A DNA stretch of 7,374 bases, taken from assembly GCA_016875665.1 (NCBI GenBank), contig VGPA01000068.1:1-7374 (forward strand), read 5' to 3'. The DNA is from Chloroflexota bacterium (GTDB taxonomy: Bacteria; Chloroflexota; Limnocylindria; P2-11E). How positions within the stretch are numbered: position 1 is the stretch's first letter; the number at the start of each line of letters is the position of its first letter. Shown one piece after another: positions 1 to 5,533 of this stretch. The position numbers and the translations under genes were made by a program. The notes below the pieces were generated by a model that saw only the letters and a list, made by a program, of their open reading frames with translations, did not search any database and was not told where the DNA came from.

Positions 1-328
1 CGAGGGCCGCGACCTCCTCCCCCACGTAGCGGACCACCCGCTCCGCGAGCGGCGCGCGGTCGGAGGTGGCGCCCCCGGAATGGATGTAGCGCGCACCGGG
101 GGGGAAGTCGACATGCGTGATCACGGCGCGCACGCCCGGCGCGCGCTCGGCCGCCGCCGTGTCGATCGCGAGGATCTCCGCGTGCGGATGCGGGGAGCGC
201 ACGATGCGTCCGGTGAGCACCCCCTCCACGGGGAGGTCGCCGGCGTAGCGCTCGGTCCCGCCCGTCCGCGCCTCCCACCCGAGCATGCGGACACGAGCGC
301 CCACGGTCGTGGTCGGATCCAGGCTCAC
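1..328 (-). CDS. Molybdenum hydroxylase large subunit (xanthine dehydrogenase/CoxL family), N-terminal part
   Basis: This is the first 109 residues of a molybdopterin-binding large subunit; the rest lies beyond the window edge. Such subunits carry the Mo-cofactor and hydroxylate carbonyls or N-heteroaromatic rings with water-derived oxygen. The visible part has a short leader (1-20) and then the a/b hammerhead domain of the aldehyde oxidase/xanthine dehydrogenase family. Family-typical stretches are TGGTERYAGD (22-31), LTGRIVRSPHPHA (38-50) and the APGVRAVIT strand (63-71). The start is a GTG that overlaps the stop of the [2Fe-2S] subunit gene (GTGA, 4 bases) and has no clear Shine-Dalgarno, so translation is probably coupled. 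The small-subunit-then-large-subunit order is usual for this family. The Mo-site residues that would tell CO dehydrogenase from other hydroxylases are outside the window, so the substrate cannot be named. Family assignment is firm; function is general. Confidence 0.88.
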   Translation of the reverse strand, partial: MSLDPTTTVGARVRMLGWEARTGGTERYAGDLPVEGVLTGRIVRSPHPHAEILAIDTAAAERAPGVRAVITHVDFPPGARYIHSGGATSDRAPLAERVVRYVGEEVAAL

Positions 329-771
329 CGCCGCAGGCCCGCCACGACCGCGTCGACGATCTGCGTGTACCCGGTGCAGCGGCAGACGTTGCCCGCCATC
401 GCCAGCCGGACCATGGTCTCGTCCGGCGCCGCGTGCGCGCGCCGGAGCGCGACCGCGCGCACGATCTGCCCGGGCGTGCAGAAGCCGCACTGGAAGCCGC
501 CTTTGTCGGCGAACGCCTCGCGCAGCGGCAGCGCCTCCGCGGCGAGCCCCTCGATCGTCTCGACGTGCCCGGTCACGGCCGCCGCCAGAGTGACGCACGC
601 CATGACCGGCTCGCCGTCGATCAGGACCGTGCAGGCGCCGCACTCGCCGCGGCCGCAGGCCTCCTTCGCGCCCGCGAGGCCCAGGCGGTCGCGCAGCACG
701 CGCAGGAGCGTATCTCCGGGCTCGGCCGCGACGGACTCGGTCCTGCCGTTGACCCGGAGAGCCGCGCTCAC
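325..771 (-). CDS. Molybdenum hydroxylase small subunit, two [2Fe-2S] clusters (CoxS/XdhC-type)
   Basis: This 148-residue protein is the iron-sulfur electron-transfer subunit of a molybdenum hydroxylase, passing electrons from the Mo-cofactor subunit to an FAD subunit. The N-terminal plant-ferredoxin-like domain has Cys39, Cys44, Cys47 and Cys59 (C-x4-C-x2-C-x11-C). The C-terminal helical domain has Cys95, Cys98, Cys130 and Cys132 (GFQCGFCTPG and NVCRCTGY). All eight ligands are present and the length is normal for the family. The start is GTG, 4 bases after the stop of the VOC dioxygenase gene, with only a weak AGG upstream. The gene overlaps the large-subunit gene by 4 bases. The third partner, an FAD-binding medium subunit, is not in the window; it may lie beyond the large subunit or elsewhere. 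The family is certain, the substrate unknown. Confidence 0.95.
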   Translation of the reverse strand: MSAALRVNGRTESVAAEPGDTLLRVLRDRLGLAGAKEACGRGECGACTVLIDGEPVMACVTLAAAVTGHVETIEGLAAEALPLREAFADKGGFQCGFCTPGQIVRAVALRRAHAAPDETMVRLAMAGNVCRCTGYTQIVDAVVAGLRR

Positions 772-775
772 CGGC

Positions 776-1651
776 CTAGAGGTCGTGCCAGTCGTCTTCC
801 GCGGCGCGCCAGATGTCGATGTTCCGAGGGTCGATCGCCATCCGGCGCGGGGTCATCGTTGCGTGCTCCTCCGGCGTGAGCCGGCGGTGGCCGTCGCAGA
901 GTTCGATGCGCGGACCGTGCTGGGGGTCCAGCAGGTAGAACGCGATCGACTTGGAGGCGGAGTGGTTCGACATGTCGATCGAGATCTGGACCTTGCGGTA
1001 GATGGCCTGGGCCCGCGCGCGCATCAGGTGGTCGAAGCTCTTGACCATGAAGCAGATGTGCGCGACCTCGAACGTCTTCGCGCGCTTGATCGCGAACGAG
1101 TGGTGCAACCGGTCCTCGCTCCGGATGAACGCGCTCACGTTCGCGATGTAGTCCGAGGCCTTGAATCCGAGCACGCCGAGGTAGAACGCGACGACCTCGT
1201 CGTACTTCTCGGTGGCGATGAACGGGTGCACCACGAACAGCGGGTTCTCCTCCCGGTGCGGCGGCTGGTCGAACACCTGGTAATCGATGAAGAACTCGAG
1301 CGTCATGCCCGTCGGGTCGACCGTGCTGAACGAGCCGTCCGGCGTGCAGAAATGCCGCTGCATCGCGTCGATCTCGCCGATGGGCTTCCCTGCCTTGCGG
1401 ACGCGCTCCTTGATTTCGGCGAGCACCTCGGGCGACTCGACGCTGAACCCGAACGCTTTCACGACCGCGCCGGGGAGAGAGCGGTCCTCGACGAGGTCGA
1501 GGGCGTGGTGCTTGAGCCCGGCTCGCAGGTAGGTGTGTCCCTCCTTGGTGCTCGCCGTGTCGAGGCCGACGTTGATTTCGTACCACCGGCGGCTCGCGAC
1601 CGCATCCGGCACGGCGATGCGCGCGTATTCGAACGAGAGCGGACCCTTCAT
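776..1651 (-). CDS. Two-domain VOC-family extradiol-type ring-cleavage dioxygenase
   Basis: This 291-residue protein has two vicinal-oxygen-chelate domains (about 5-120 and 138-255), the layout and length of type I extradiol dioxygenases such as 2,3-dihydroxybiphenyl 1,2-dioxygenase and catechol 2,3-dioxygenase. These cytoplasmic enzymes open catechol-type rings beside the two hydroxyls using Fe(II) and O2. The C-terminal domain keeps the expected metal triad: His142 (VHPFIAT), His198 (VAHICFMV) and Glu250 (PRIELCDG). His183 lies 15 residues before His198, the spacing of the catalytic base His195 and ligand His210 in BphC. Tyr239 lies near the usual second-shell Tyr. A polar tail of about 36 residues follows. 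The ATG was chosen because a full AGGAGGT lies 6 bases upstream. The reading frame stays open further upstream, but that part is a shadow of the oxygenase genes. The position behind a Rieske oxygenase fits ring opening of the diol it helps make. The exact substrate is unknown. Confidence 0.9.
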   Translation of the reverse strand: MKGPLSFEYARIAVPDAVASRRWYEINVGLDTASTKEGHTYLRAGLKHHALDLVEDRSLPGAVVKAFGFSVESPEVLAEIKERVRKAGKPIGEIDAMQRHFCTPDGSFSTVDPTGMTLEFFIDYQVFDQPPHREENPLFVVHPFIATEKYDEVVAFYLGVLGFKASDYIANVSAFIRSEDRLHHSFAIKRAKTFEVAHICFMVKSFDHLMRARAQAIYRKVQISIDMSNHSASKSIAFYLLDPQHGPRIELCDGHRRLTPEEHATMTPRRMAIDPRNIDIWRAAEDDWHDL

Positions 1652-1657
1652 TCCCCT

Positions 1658-1664
1658 ACCTCCT
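1658..1664 (-). promoter_or_regulatory. Shine-Dalgarno of the VOC dioxygenase gene
   Basis: A perfect AGGAGGT on the minus strand lies 6 bases before the ATG of the ring-cleavage dioxygenase gene. It overlaps the TAG stop of the Rieske beta-subunit gene (TAGGAGGT), so ribosomes finishing that gene stop on the next gene's binding site. This decides the start of the dioxygenase and is the best ribosome binding site in the window. Confidence 0.85.
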
Positions 1665-2145
1665 AGACGATGAAGCTGAGCCGGCCGCCGGGCCGCAGCA
1701 CCTCGAGCTCGAGGATCGCCTTGCGCCGGCGGAACTTGAGGGTATCCCCATGGACCGCGAGAGTGTGCTCGTAGCGGCCGACGAACGAGTCGACGTTCCC
1801 GTCGCGGATCTTGTAAATGAGGAACGCCGCATCGGCGCGCACGGTGTCGCCCCCATTCTGCGTCACCCGCACATTGGTCACGAGACGGCGGGTGCGCGAG
1901 TGCGGGTTCTCGGCGTGGGCGTGACGGCTCTTGAGGCGCTTCACGCGTGCCGCGATCAGCGCGTAGTCGTCGGCGACGTAGAACTGCGCCGATTCGGGAT
2001 CGGCGTTCGGCCGGTCGGTGGTGGGCACCTCCGACGTGGCGCCCGGCTCGAAGAGGCCGAGCCACTCGTCGAGCTTCCACGCGTCGAGCAGCGCGGCCTC
2101 GGCGAAGAGGAAGTCCTCGACCTGCGCGCGGGAGACCGGGCTCAC
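1663..2145 (-). CDS. Rieske ring-hydroxylating dioxygenase, beta (small) subunit
   Basis: This 160-residue protein has the SnoaL/NTF2-like fold of ring-hydroxylating dioxygenase beta subunits, which have a mainly structural role in alpha3-beta3 hexamers. Recognisable family stretches are the N-terminal helix DFLFAEAALLDAWKLDEWLGLF (11-32), a short divergent loop with PTTDRPNAD (41-49), the HAENPHSRTRRLVTNVRV segment (77-94; family pattern H-x-E-N-P-x-S-R-T-R-x-x-x-x-N), and the C-terminal strands with YKIRDGNVDSFVGRYEHTL (111-129) and RRRKAILE (139-146). Length is typical. I chose the GTG start because it overlaps the TGA of the alpha-subunit gene (GTGA, 4 bases) and the protein begins just before the conserved first helix; an upstream extension in this frame only reads the alpha gene out of frame. 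No strong Shine-Dalgarno is seen, so coupling to the alpha gene is likely. There is no catalytic metal site in this subunit. Confidence 0.92.
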   Translation of the reverse strand: MSPVSRAQVEDFLFAEAALLDAWKLDEWLGLFEPGATSEVPTTDRPNADPESAQFYVADDYALIAARVKRLKSRHAHAENPHSRTRRLVTNVRVTQNGGDTVRADAAFLIYKIRDGNVDSFVGRYEHTLAVHGDTLKFRRRKAILELEVLRPGGRLSFIV

Positions 2146-3461
2146 CGCGACACCGGCTCGACGATCGAGTTCCAGTGGCGCCAGAACGAGCGCAGCCCCG
2201 CCTCGTCGATCGAGCGCGCGGGCTCGCCCTTGGATTCGCGCTCCATGCCCCGCGAGATGTCGCTCCAGTCCACGTACGGGCGTGAGTCGCCGGCCGTGGC
2301 GAGCACGCCGCGCTGGATGCACTCGTAGGCTTCGACGTCATCGGGGGTGGCGAGGCCACCCGGCCCGATGAAGCTGCCCAGCACGCGGATGCGCAGCGCC
2401 CGCGCCGCGGGGTCCTCGCCCACCGGCGCGAGCTCCCACGCGCGGACCTCGGTGTAGCCCGCGGCGGTCGGCTCGAGCTGCCGCGCGGCGAGGCCCTCGA
2501 TGTCGAACAGGATCAGGTTGGGGAACACGAACAGGATGCGGCTCGTGCCGCTGATGCGTTTCGCACGCGCATCGCCGACGCGGCCGGCGAGCGCCTTCAC
2601 GTTGGCCTCGGTCCGGACGCGCTCCTCCGCGCCGAAGCGCGGCTCCCACTGCATGCCCACGCGGCCGCCGTGGCCCGAGAACAGCAGCACGCTGTGCCCG
2701 TTGCGGAACGCGATCGCCCGCCCACCCTCGTCCGAGGTGACGTAGCCGGTCGACTTCAGGTACTCGACGAACGTCACGTGCGTGGGCGAGAAGTGGTAGC
2801 CGTCCATCGCGTTCTCGACCGCGAGCTTCCAGTTGCCGCGGATGCCGTACAGGTGGGTGCCGGGGACCACCTCGAGGCCGCCCTGGGCGTGGTCCGCCAT
2901 GAGGTCGATGTAGTCGGCCGCCTCCGCGAGATGGTCGGACAGGCTGCCGACGTGCGGGTCGAACGAGATGAACACGAAGCCGCGGTGGTTCTCCATTCTC
3001 GGCACCGAGCGCAGGCCGTTGTTCTCCACGAAGGAGCGCTCCGGCGGGTAGGCGGCCTCGTCCGGGATGCCCACGAGCTCACCGGTGTTGGCGAAGGTCC
3101 ACGCGTGGTAGAAGCACTGGTAGACGCGGGCGCTGCCCTCGGTCTCGCGGCAGAGTATGGTGCCGCGGTGCGGGCAGGCGTTGAGGTAGACGCGCACGCG
3201 GCCGAGCGAGTCGCGGGTGAAGATGAGGGGCCGGCCTCCGAGGTTGCGCGCCTTGAAGTCGTTGGGTTTCGGCACCTCGGACTCATGGCCCAGGTACAGC
3301 CACGAGTGGTCCCAGATGCGCTGGCGCTCCCGCTGGAAGACCTCCTCCGAGCGGAACGCCTCGCGGTTGACCCGAAAGACCCGGTTGTCCCAGTCCTCGA
3401 TCACGAAGCGCCCGGCCGATGAGGCCATCCCCGCCGCCGCCGGGCTCGTAAGCACGGACAT
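2142..3461 (-). CDS. Rieske non-heme iron ring-hydroxylating dioxygenase, alpha (large, catalytic) subunit
   Basis: This 439-residue protein is the oxygenase component that adds O2 to an aromatic ring (cis-dihydroxylation or related monooxygenation) using electrons from a reductase/ferredoxin. The N-terminal Rieske domain has Cys96-Pro-His98 and Cys116-x2-His119 (CPHRG and CFYHAW, 17 residues between His98 and Cys116). The catalytic domain has Asn217, Asp220, His223 and His228 in ENAMDGYHFSPTH: the 2-His iron ligands plus the Asp that normally links to the neighbouring subunit's Rieske centre. Asp374/Asp375 (TPDDVEAY) sit where the carboxylate ligand is expected. I chose the ATG 9 bases after a GGGGAGG site; a TTG three codons upstream directly abuts that site and is less likely. 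First gene of the operon, followed by its beta subunit with a 4-base overlap. No ferredoxin or reductase gene is nearby. Substrate class is not fixed by the motifs. Confidence 0.94.
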   Translation of the reverse strand: MSVLTSPAAAGMASSAGRFVIEDWDNRVFRVNREAFRSEEVFQRERQRIWDHSWLYLGHESEVPKPNDFKARNLGGRPLIFTRDSLGRVRVYLNACPHRGTILCRETEGSARVYQCFYHAWTFANTGELVGIPDEAAYPPERSFVENNGLRSVPRMENHRGFVFISFDPHVGSLSDHLAEAADYIDLMADHAQGGLEVVPGTHLYGIRGNWKLAVENAMDGYHFSPTHVTFVEYLKSTGYVTSDEGGRAIAFRNGHSVLLFSGHGGRVGMQWEPRFGAEERVRTEANVKALAGRVGDARAKRISGTSRILFVFPNLILFDIEGLAARQLEPTAAGYTEVRAWELAPVGEDPAARALRIRVLGSFIGPGGLATPDDVEAYECIQRGVLATAGDSRPYVDWSDISRGMERESKGEPARSIDEAGLRSFWRHWNSIVEPVSR

Positions 3462-3470
3462 CTGCGTCAA

Positions 3471-3477
3471 CCTCCCC
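3471..3477 (-). promoter_or_regulatory. Shine-Dalgarno of the Rieske alpha-subunit gene
   Basis: GGGGAGG on the minus strand lies 9 bases before ATG 3461. An alternative TTG start at 3470 would have no spacer, so this site supports the ATG. Confidence 0.7.
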
Positions 3478-3520
3478 GGACCATTGCATAAGACGTCATC
3501 TCACTCAACGAAACGACGCA
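3478..3520 (-). promoter_or_regulatory. Putative promoter region of the Rieske/VOC/Mo-hydroxylase operon
   Basis: This part of the gap is clearly AT-richer than the surrounding DNA and lies directly upstream of the operon's first gene. On the minus strand it holds TTGAGT (3508-3503) and TATGCA (3490-3485). Their 12-base spacing is too short for a standard sigma-70 promoter. TTCGTT (3512-3507) has a 16-base spacing to TATGCA but is a poor -35. The location and composition support a promoter, but I cannot assign the boxes. Alternatively the operon is read through from the regulator gene. Confidence 0.3.
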
Positions 3521-3545
3521 CGCGCCGCATCGAGCATGGCGTACG
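3521..3545 (-). terminator. Possible hairpin after the IclR regulator gene
   Basis: Downstream of the regulator's stop, the minus strand can pair CGCCAT with ATG(CG)GCG across a GCTCG loop (core 3523-3541), with a 2-base bulge and possibly extended by flanking GC-rich bases. A moderately T-rich stretch (GTCGTTTCGTTG) follows, not a clean U-tract. It could be a weak terminator separating the regulator from the oxygenase operon, or an operator. GC-rich DNA forms such hairpins by chance, so confidence is low. Confidence 0.25.
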
Positions 3546-3557
3546 CGCCGCGCAGCG

Positions 3558-4388
3558 TCAATCAGCGCGGGTGGCAGCCTCCTTGCGGCGGGCGCGCGGC
3601 CTGGCCCGCGCCTTACCGTGCTCGCGCTGGTCGTCGTCACCGCTCAGGCCGAACGCCCCGAGCTCGCTCGAGATGTCCGCGGCGACGTCCCGCAGACGCC
3701 GCGCCATGGGCGAGCGGGGATCGGAGGCGATCGTCGCCGCCGTGCCGATGAGCGCGAGCGAGGCGAGGATGCGCCCGGACCCGAACACCGGGGCGGCGAT
3801 CGTGACCACGCCGAAGTCCGCGTTCGGGTGCACCGCGACGCCGCAATCGCGGACGTCCTGGAGCCTCCGCTTGAGGTCCGAGGTCCGCAGCTTGCCCCGG
3901 ATCCCCGGGACCTGGCTCTCCGGCAGGTAGGCGGCGAACACGCGCCACTGCGCGGACGCGGTCGAGAGGCGCACGCCGGTCGCGATGCTCACCCGCACCG
4001 CGCGGTCGACGTTGTCCTCGGTGCGCACCACGACGGGCGCCTCGCCGTCCCACACGGAGAGGACCGCGGTCTCGTTCACCTGCTCCACGAGGTGGCGCAT
4101 GAACAGGCCCGCGATGTTCACGATCGGCAGGCCCGCGCGCGCGGCGGCCCCGAGGCGGAGCACCTGCGGGCCGAGCGAGTAGCCGGTGCTCGGGTCATAG
4201 CGCAGGAGGTTCACGGCGCGGAGCGCCGCGGCGTAACGGTGCGCGGTCGCCTTGCTCATGCTGGCCATCTGCGTGACTTCGGCCAGGGTCAACCGCGGAT
4301 TGGCCACCGTGAAGAGACCGAGGATCCGCGCGGCGCGGACGACGGACTGGATCCCCACGCGGCCTTGCTCCCGCACCGGCACGGCCAT
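3558..4388 (-). CDS. IclR-family transcriptional regulator
   Basis: This 276-residue DNA-binding protein has an N-terminal winged helix-turn-helix (about 13-75: IQSVVRAARILGLF, the HTH LTLAEVTQMASMSKATAHRY, and the wing STGYSLGPQVLRLG) and a C-terminal IclR effector-binding domain (about 90-247). IclR proteins sense small organic acids and aromatic intermediates and commonly control adjacent catabolic genes as repressors or activators. The basic, Arg/Lys-rich tail after residue 250 (REHGKARARPRARRKEAATR) is longer than usual. The start is uncertain: ATG 4388 has no Shine-Dalgarno, while an in-frame GTG at 4358 has GGGAG about 9 bases upstream and would begin just before IQSV. The gene is divergent from the aldolase gene and lies 96 bases upstream of, and parallel to, the Rieske oxygenase operon. 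It is therefore the likely local regulator of both; the effector is unknown. Confidence 0.93.
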   Translation of the reverse strand: MAVPVREQGRVGIQSVVRAARILGLFTVANPRLTLAEVTQMASMSKATAHRYAAALRAVNLLRYDPSTGYSLGPQVLRLGAAARAGLPIVNIAGLFMRHLVEQVNETAVLSVWDGEAPVVVRTEDNVDRAVRVSIATGVRLSTASAQWRVFAAYLPESQVPGIRGKLRTSDLKRRLQDVRDCGVAVHPNADFGVVTIAAPVFGSGRILASLALIGTAATIASDPRSPMARRLRDVAADISSELGAFGLSGDDDQREHGKARARPRARRKEAATRAD

Positions 4389-4400
4389 AGTGTGCGCGAA

Positions 4401-4411
4401 GTCCGGCGGAC
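4401..4411. promoter_or_regulatory. Inverted repeat in the regulator/aldolase divergent gap (candidate operator)
   Basis: GTCCG-g-CGGAC is a perfect 5-base inverted repeat around a single base. It is followed at once by GGACA, which repeats the GGAC half. It sits between the two divergent genes, where an IclR-family protein that regulates itself and its neighbour would be expected to bind. The arms are short and GC-rich, so chance is a real alternative. The sequence does not resemble any specific IclR operator I can name. Confidence 0.3.
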
Positions 4412-4427
4412 GGACAATGACGTCGAC

Positions 4428-4433
4428 GGAGGG
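4428..4433 (+). promoter_or_regulatory. Shine-Dalgarno supporting the GTG start of the aldolase gene
   Basis: GGAGGG lies 4 bases before an in-frame GTG at 4438. The ATG at 4417, seven codons upstream in the same frame, has no comparable site (only a loose GGCGGACGGA). This favours the GTG as the true start. Confidence 0.55.
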
Positions 4434-4437
4434 AAGC

Positions 4438-5202
4438 GTGCCGGGTCTGCGGGCGATGCTGCGCGGCGGCACCCGTGTCGTCGGCACCTTCGTCAAGCTG
4501 CCCGTCCTCGAGTCGATCGACCTCGTGGCCGAGGCCGGGTTCGACTTCGGCCTGGTGGACCTCGAGCACGCGCAGATGGATGAGGCCGACGCGCTCCGGC
4601 TGATCCGCCACGCCCGCGCACGCGGCCTCGCCACGCTGGTCCGCATCGCCGCGCTCGAAGGGGGCTCGGTGAACCGCCTGCTCGAGGCCGGCGCCTCGGG
4701 GATGCAGCTCTCGACCGTCCGCACCGCGGCGACCGCCCGCGGCCTGCGTGAAGCCTGCCACTACCCCCCGAAGGGCCGCCGGAGCGTCAGCCTCGCGCAC
4801 CCGGTCGCCTCGTACGGGGCGGTGCCGCTCATTGAGTACCTCGCGCGCGCCGCCGCGGACGCCCCGCTCGCGATCGGCCAGATCGAGACGGCCGCGACCG
4901 AATCGCCGCTCGCGGAGATCGCGCGCGAGCTCGACGCCCTGTTCATCGGCACGGTGGACCTCACGGTGGACATGGGGCTGCCGGGCCAGGCGAGCGCACC
5001 CGCGGTCGCGGCGCGCATGGCGGACATCAAGGCCGCCGCCGATGCCGCGGGCGTGCCGGTCGGCGTGTTCGCGCCGAATCGCGCCGCGGCGACGGCGCTC
5101 GCGGCGGGGACCAAGATGCTCGTGCTCGGCTCCGACGTGCAGCTGCTGGGCGAGTCGCTGCGGGCGGCCGCGGCCGACCTGGGAGCGCTCCGCTCCCTCT
5201 AG
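4438..5202 (+). CDS. HpcH/HpaI-family class II pyruvate aldolase
   Basis: This 254-residue TIM-barrel enzyme is of the 4-hydroxy-2-oxoheptanedioate/2-dehydro-3-deoxyglucarate aldolase family, which splits 4-hydroxy-2-oxo acids into pyruvate and an aldehyde with a divalent metal. Key residues by analogy with HpaI: His44 in DLEHA (catalytic His45), Arg69 in TLVRIA (Arg70), metal ligands Glu150 in IGQIET (Glu149) and Asp174 in FIGTVDLTVDMG (Asp175). The YPPKGRRS segment (109-116) matches the family YPPxGxRG. Length is typical. The chosen GTG start has a good GGAGGG site and puts GTFVKLP at residues 16-22, as in relatives; ATG 4417 would add seven residues. It is the only plus-strand gene, divergent from the IclR gene. 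It ends 28 bases before the end of the opposing operon, with no convincing terminator between them. It fits the last step of a meta-cleavage pathway. The exact substrate is not determined. Confidence 0.92.
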   Translation: MPGLRAMLRGGTRVVGTFVKLPVLESIDLVAEAGFDFGLVDLEHAQMDEADALRLIRHARARGLATLVRIAALEGGSVNRLLEAGASGMQLSTVRTAATARGLREACHYPPKGRRSVSLAHPVASYGAVPLIEYLARAAADAPLAIGQIETAATESPLAEIARELDALFIGTVDLTVDMGLPGQASAPAVAARMADIKAAADAAGVPVGVFAPNRAAATALAAGTKMLVLGSDVQLLGESLRAAAADLGALRSL

Positions 5203-5230
5203 TTCGCGGCCGGCTTCGGCGCCCGGGCGT

Positions 5231-5533
5231 TCAGACGGGCGGTTCGTGCTCGAAGCTGACGATGGCGCGCTCCGCGATCGCCGGCTTCCAGATCTCCGCC
5301 ACGAACTGGTTGTGGGGCCCGCTGTCGAGGTAGGCCACCATCTCCGCCTCGCTGTCGAACTCGATCACGAACGCGTGCGTGAAGTGCGAGTCGCGCTTGC
5401 TGCGGTTCGGCCCGATGCGGAAGCGGCGCATCTGCTTCCACTTCGACGGGAACGTCTTGAGCGTCTCGACGATGGTCTGCCGCTCGGCCTCGGGGAGGTC
5501 GTCGCGGAAGCGCCACACGACGATGTGGGTCAT
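5231..5533 (-). CDS. Dabb (stress-responsive alpha/beta barrel) domain protein
   Basis: This 100-residue protein is a single Dabb-type ferredoxin-like domain. The N-terminal strand THIVVWRFRDDLPEAER (2-18), the central THAFVIEFDSEAEMVAYLDSGPH (52-74) with the characteristic Pro-His before the last helix, and the closing strand AIVSFEHEP (90-98) match the family. Members form dimeric barrels. Some act as small cyclases or hydrolases and others are auxiliary proteins of aromatic catabolism, but most have no known reaction, so no function is assigned. The start is ATG overlapping the amidohydrolase stop by one base (TGATG) with no separate Shine-Dalgarno, which implies translational coupling. 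The frame is open for eight more codons upstream (to 5557), but those overlap the amidohydrolase gene and do not resemble the domain. It is the last gene of its operon. Confidence 0.88.
   Translation of the reverse strand: MTHIVVWRFRDDLPEAERQTIVETLKTFPSKWKQMRRFRIGPNRSKRDSHFTHAFVIEFDSEAEMVAYLDSGPHNQFVAEIWKPAIAERAIVSFEHEPPV

Noticed and set aside
80..1666. Very long open frame (528 codons) on the plus strand, opposite the VOC and Mo-hydroxylase genes
   Set aside because: It is antisense to two well-supported genes and is Arg/Ala/Val-rich low-complexity translation with no recognisable domain. This is typical of the mirror frame in high-GC DNA.
776..2359. Apparent 527-residue protein with the VOC dioxygenase as its C-terminal half
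   Set aside because: The upstream half reads the Rieske subunit genes out of frame. The VOC gene has its own ATG behind a perfect AGGAGGT, so this is not a fusion.
3492..4424. ATGACGTC present in both the oxygenase promoter gap and the start of the aldolase gene, considered as a shared operator
   Set aside because: The same octamer also occurs inside the Rieske alpha coding sequence (near 2334-2341), and GACGTC recurs elsewhere in coding DNA. The match is compatible with chance.
5203..5230. Gap between the converging aldolase and Dabb genes, considered as a bidirectional terminator
   Set aside because: It holds only a 4-base stem (GCCG-GCTT-CGGC) and a loopless palindrome (CGCCCGGGCG), with no T-tract on either strand.
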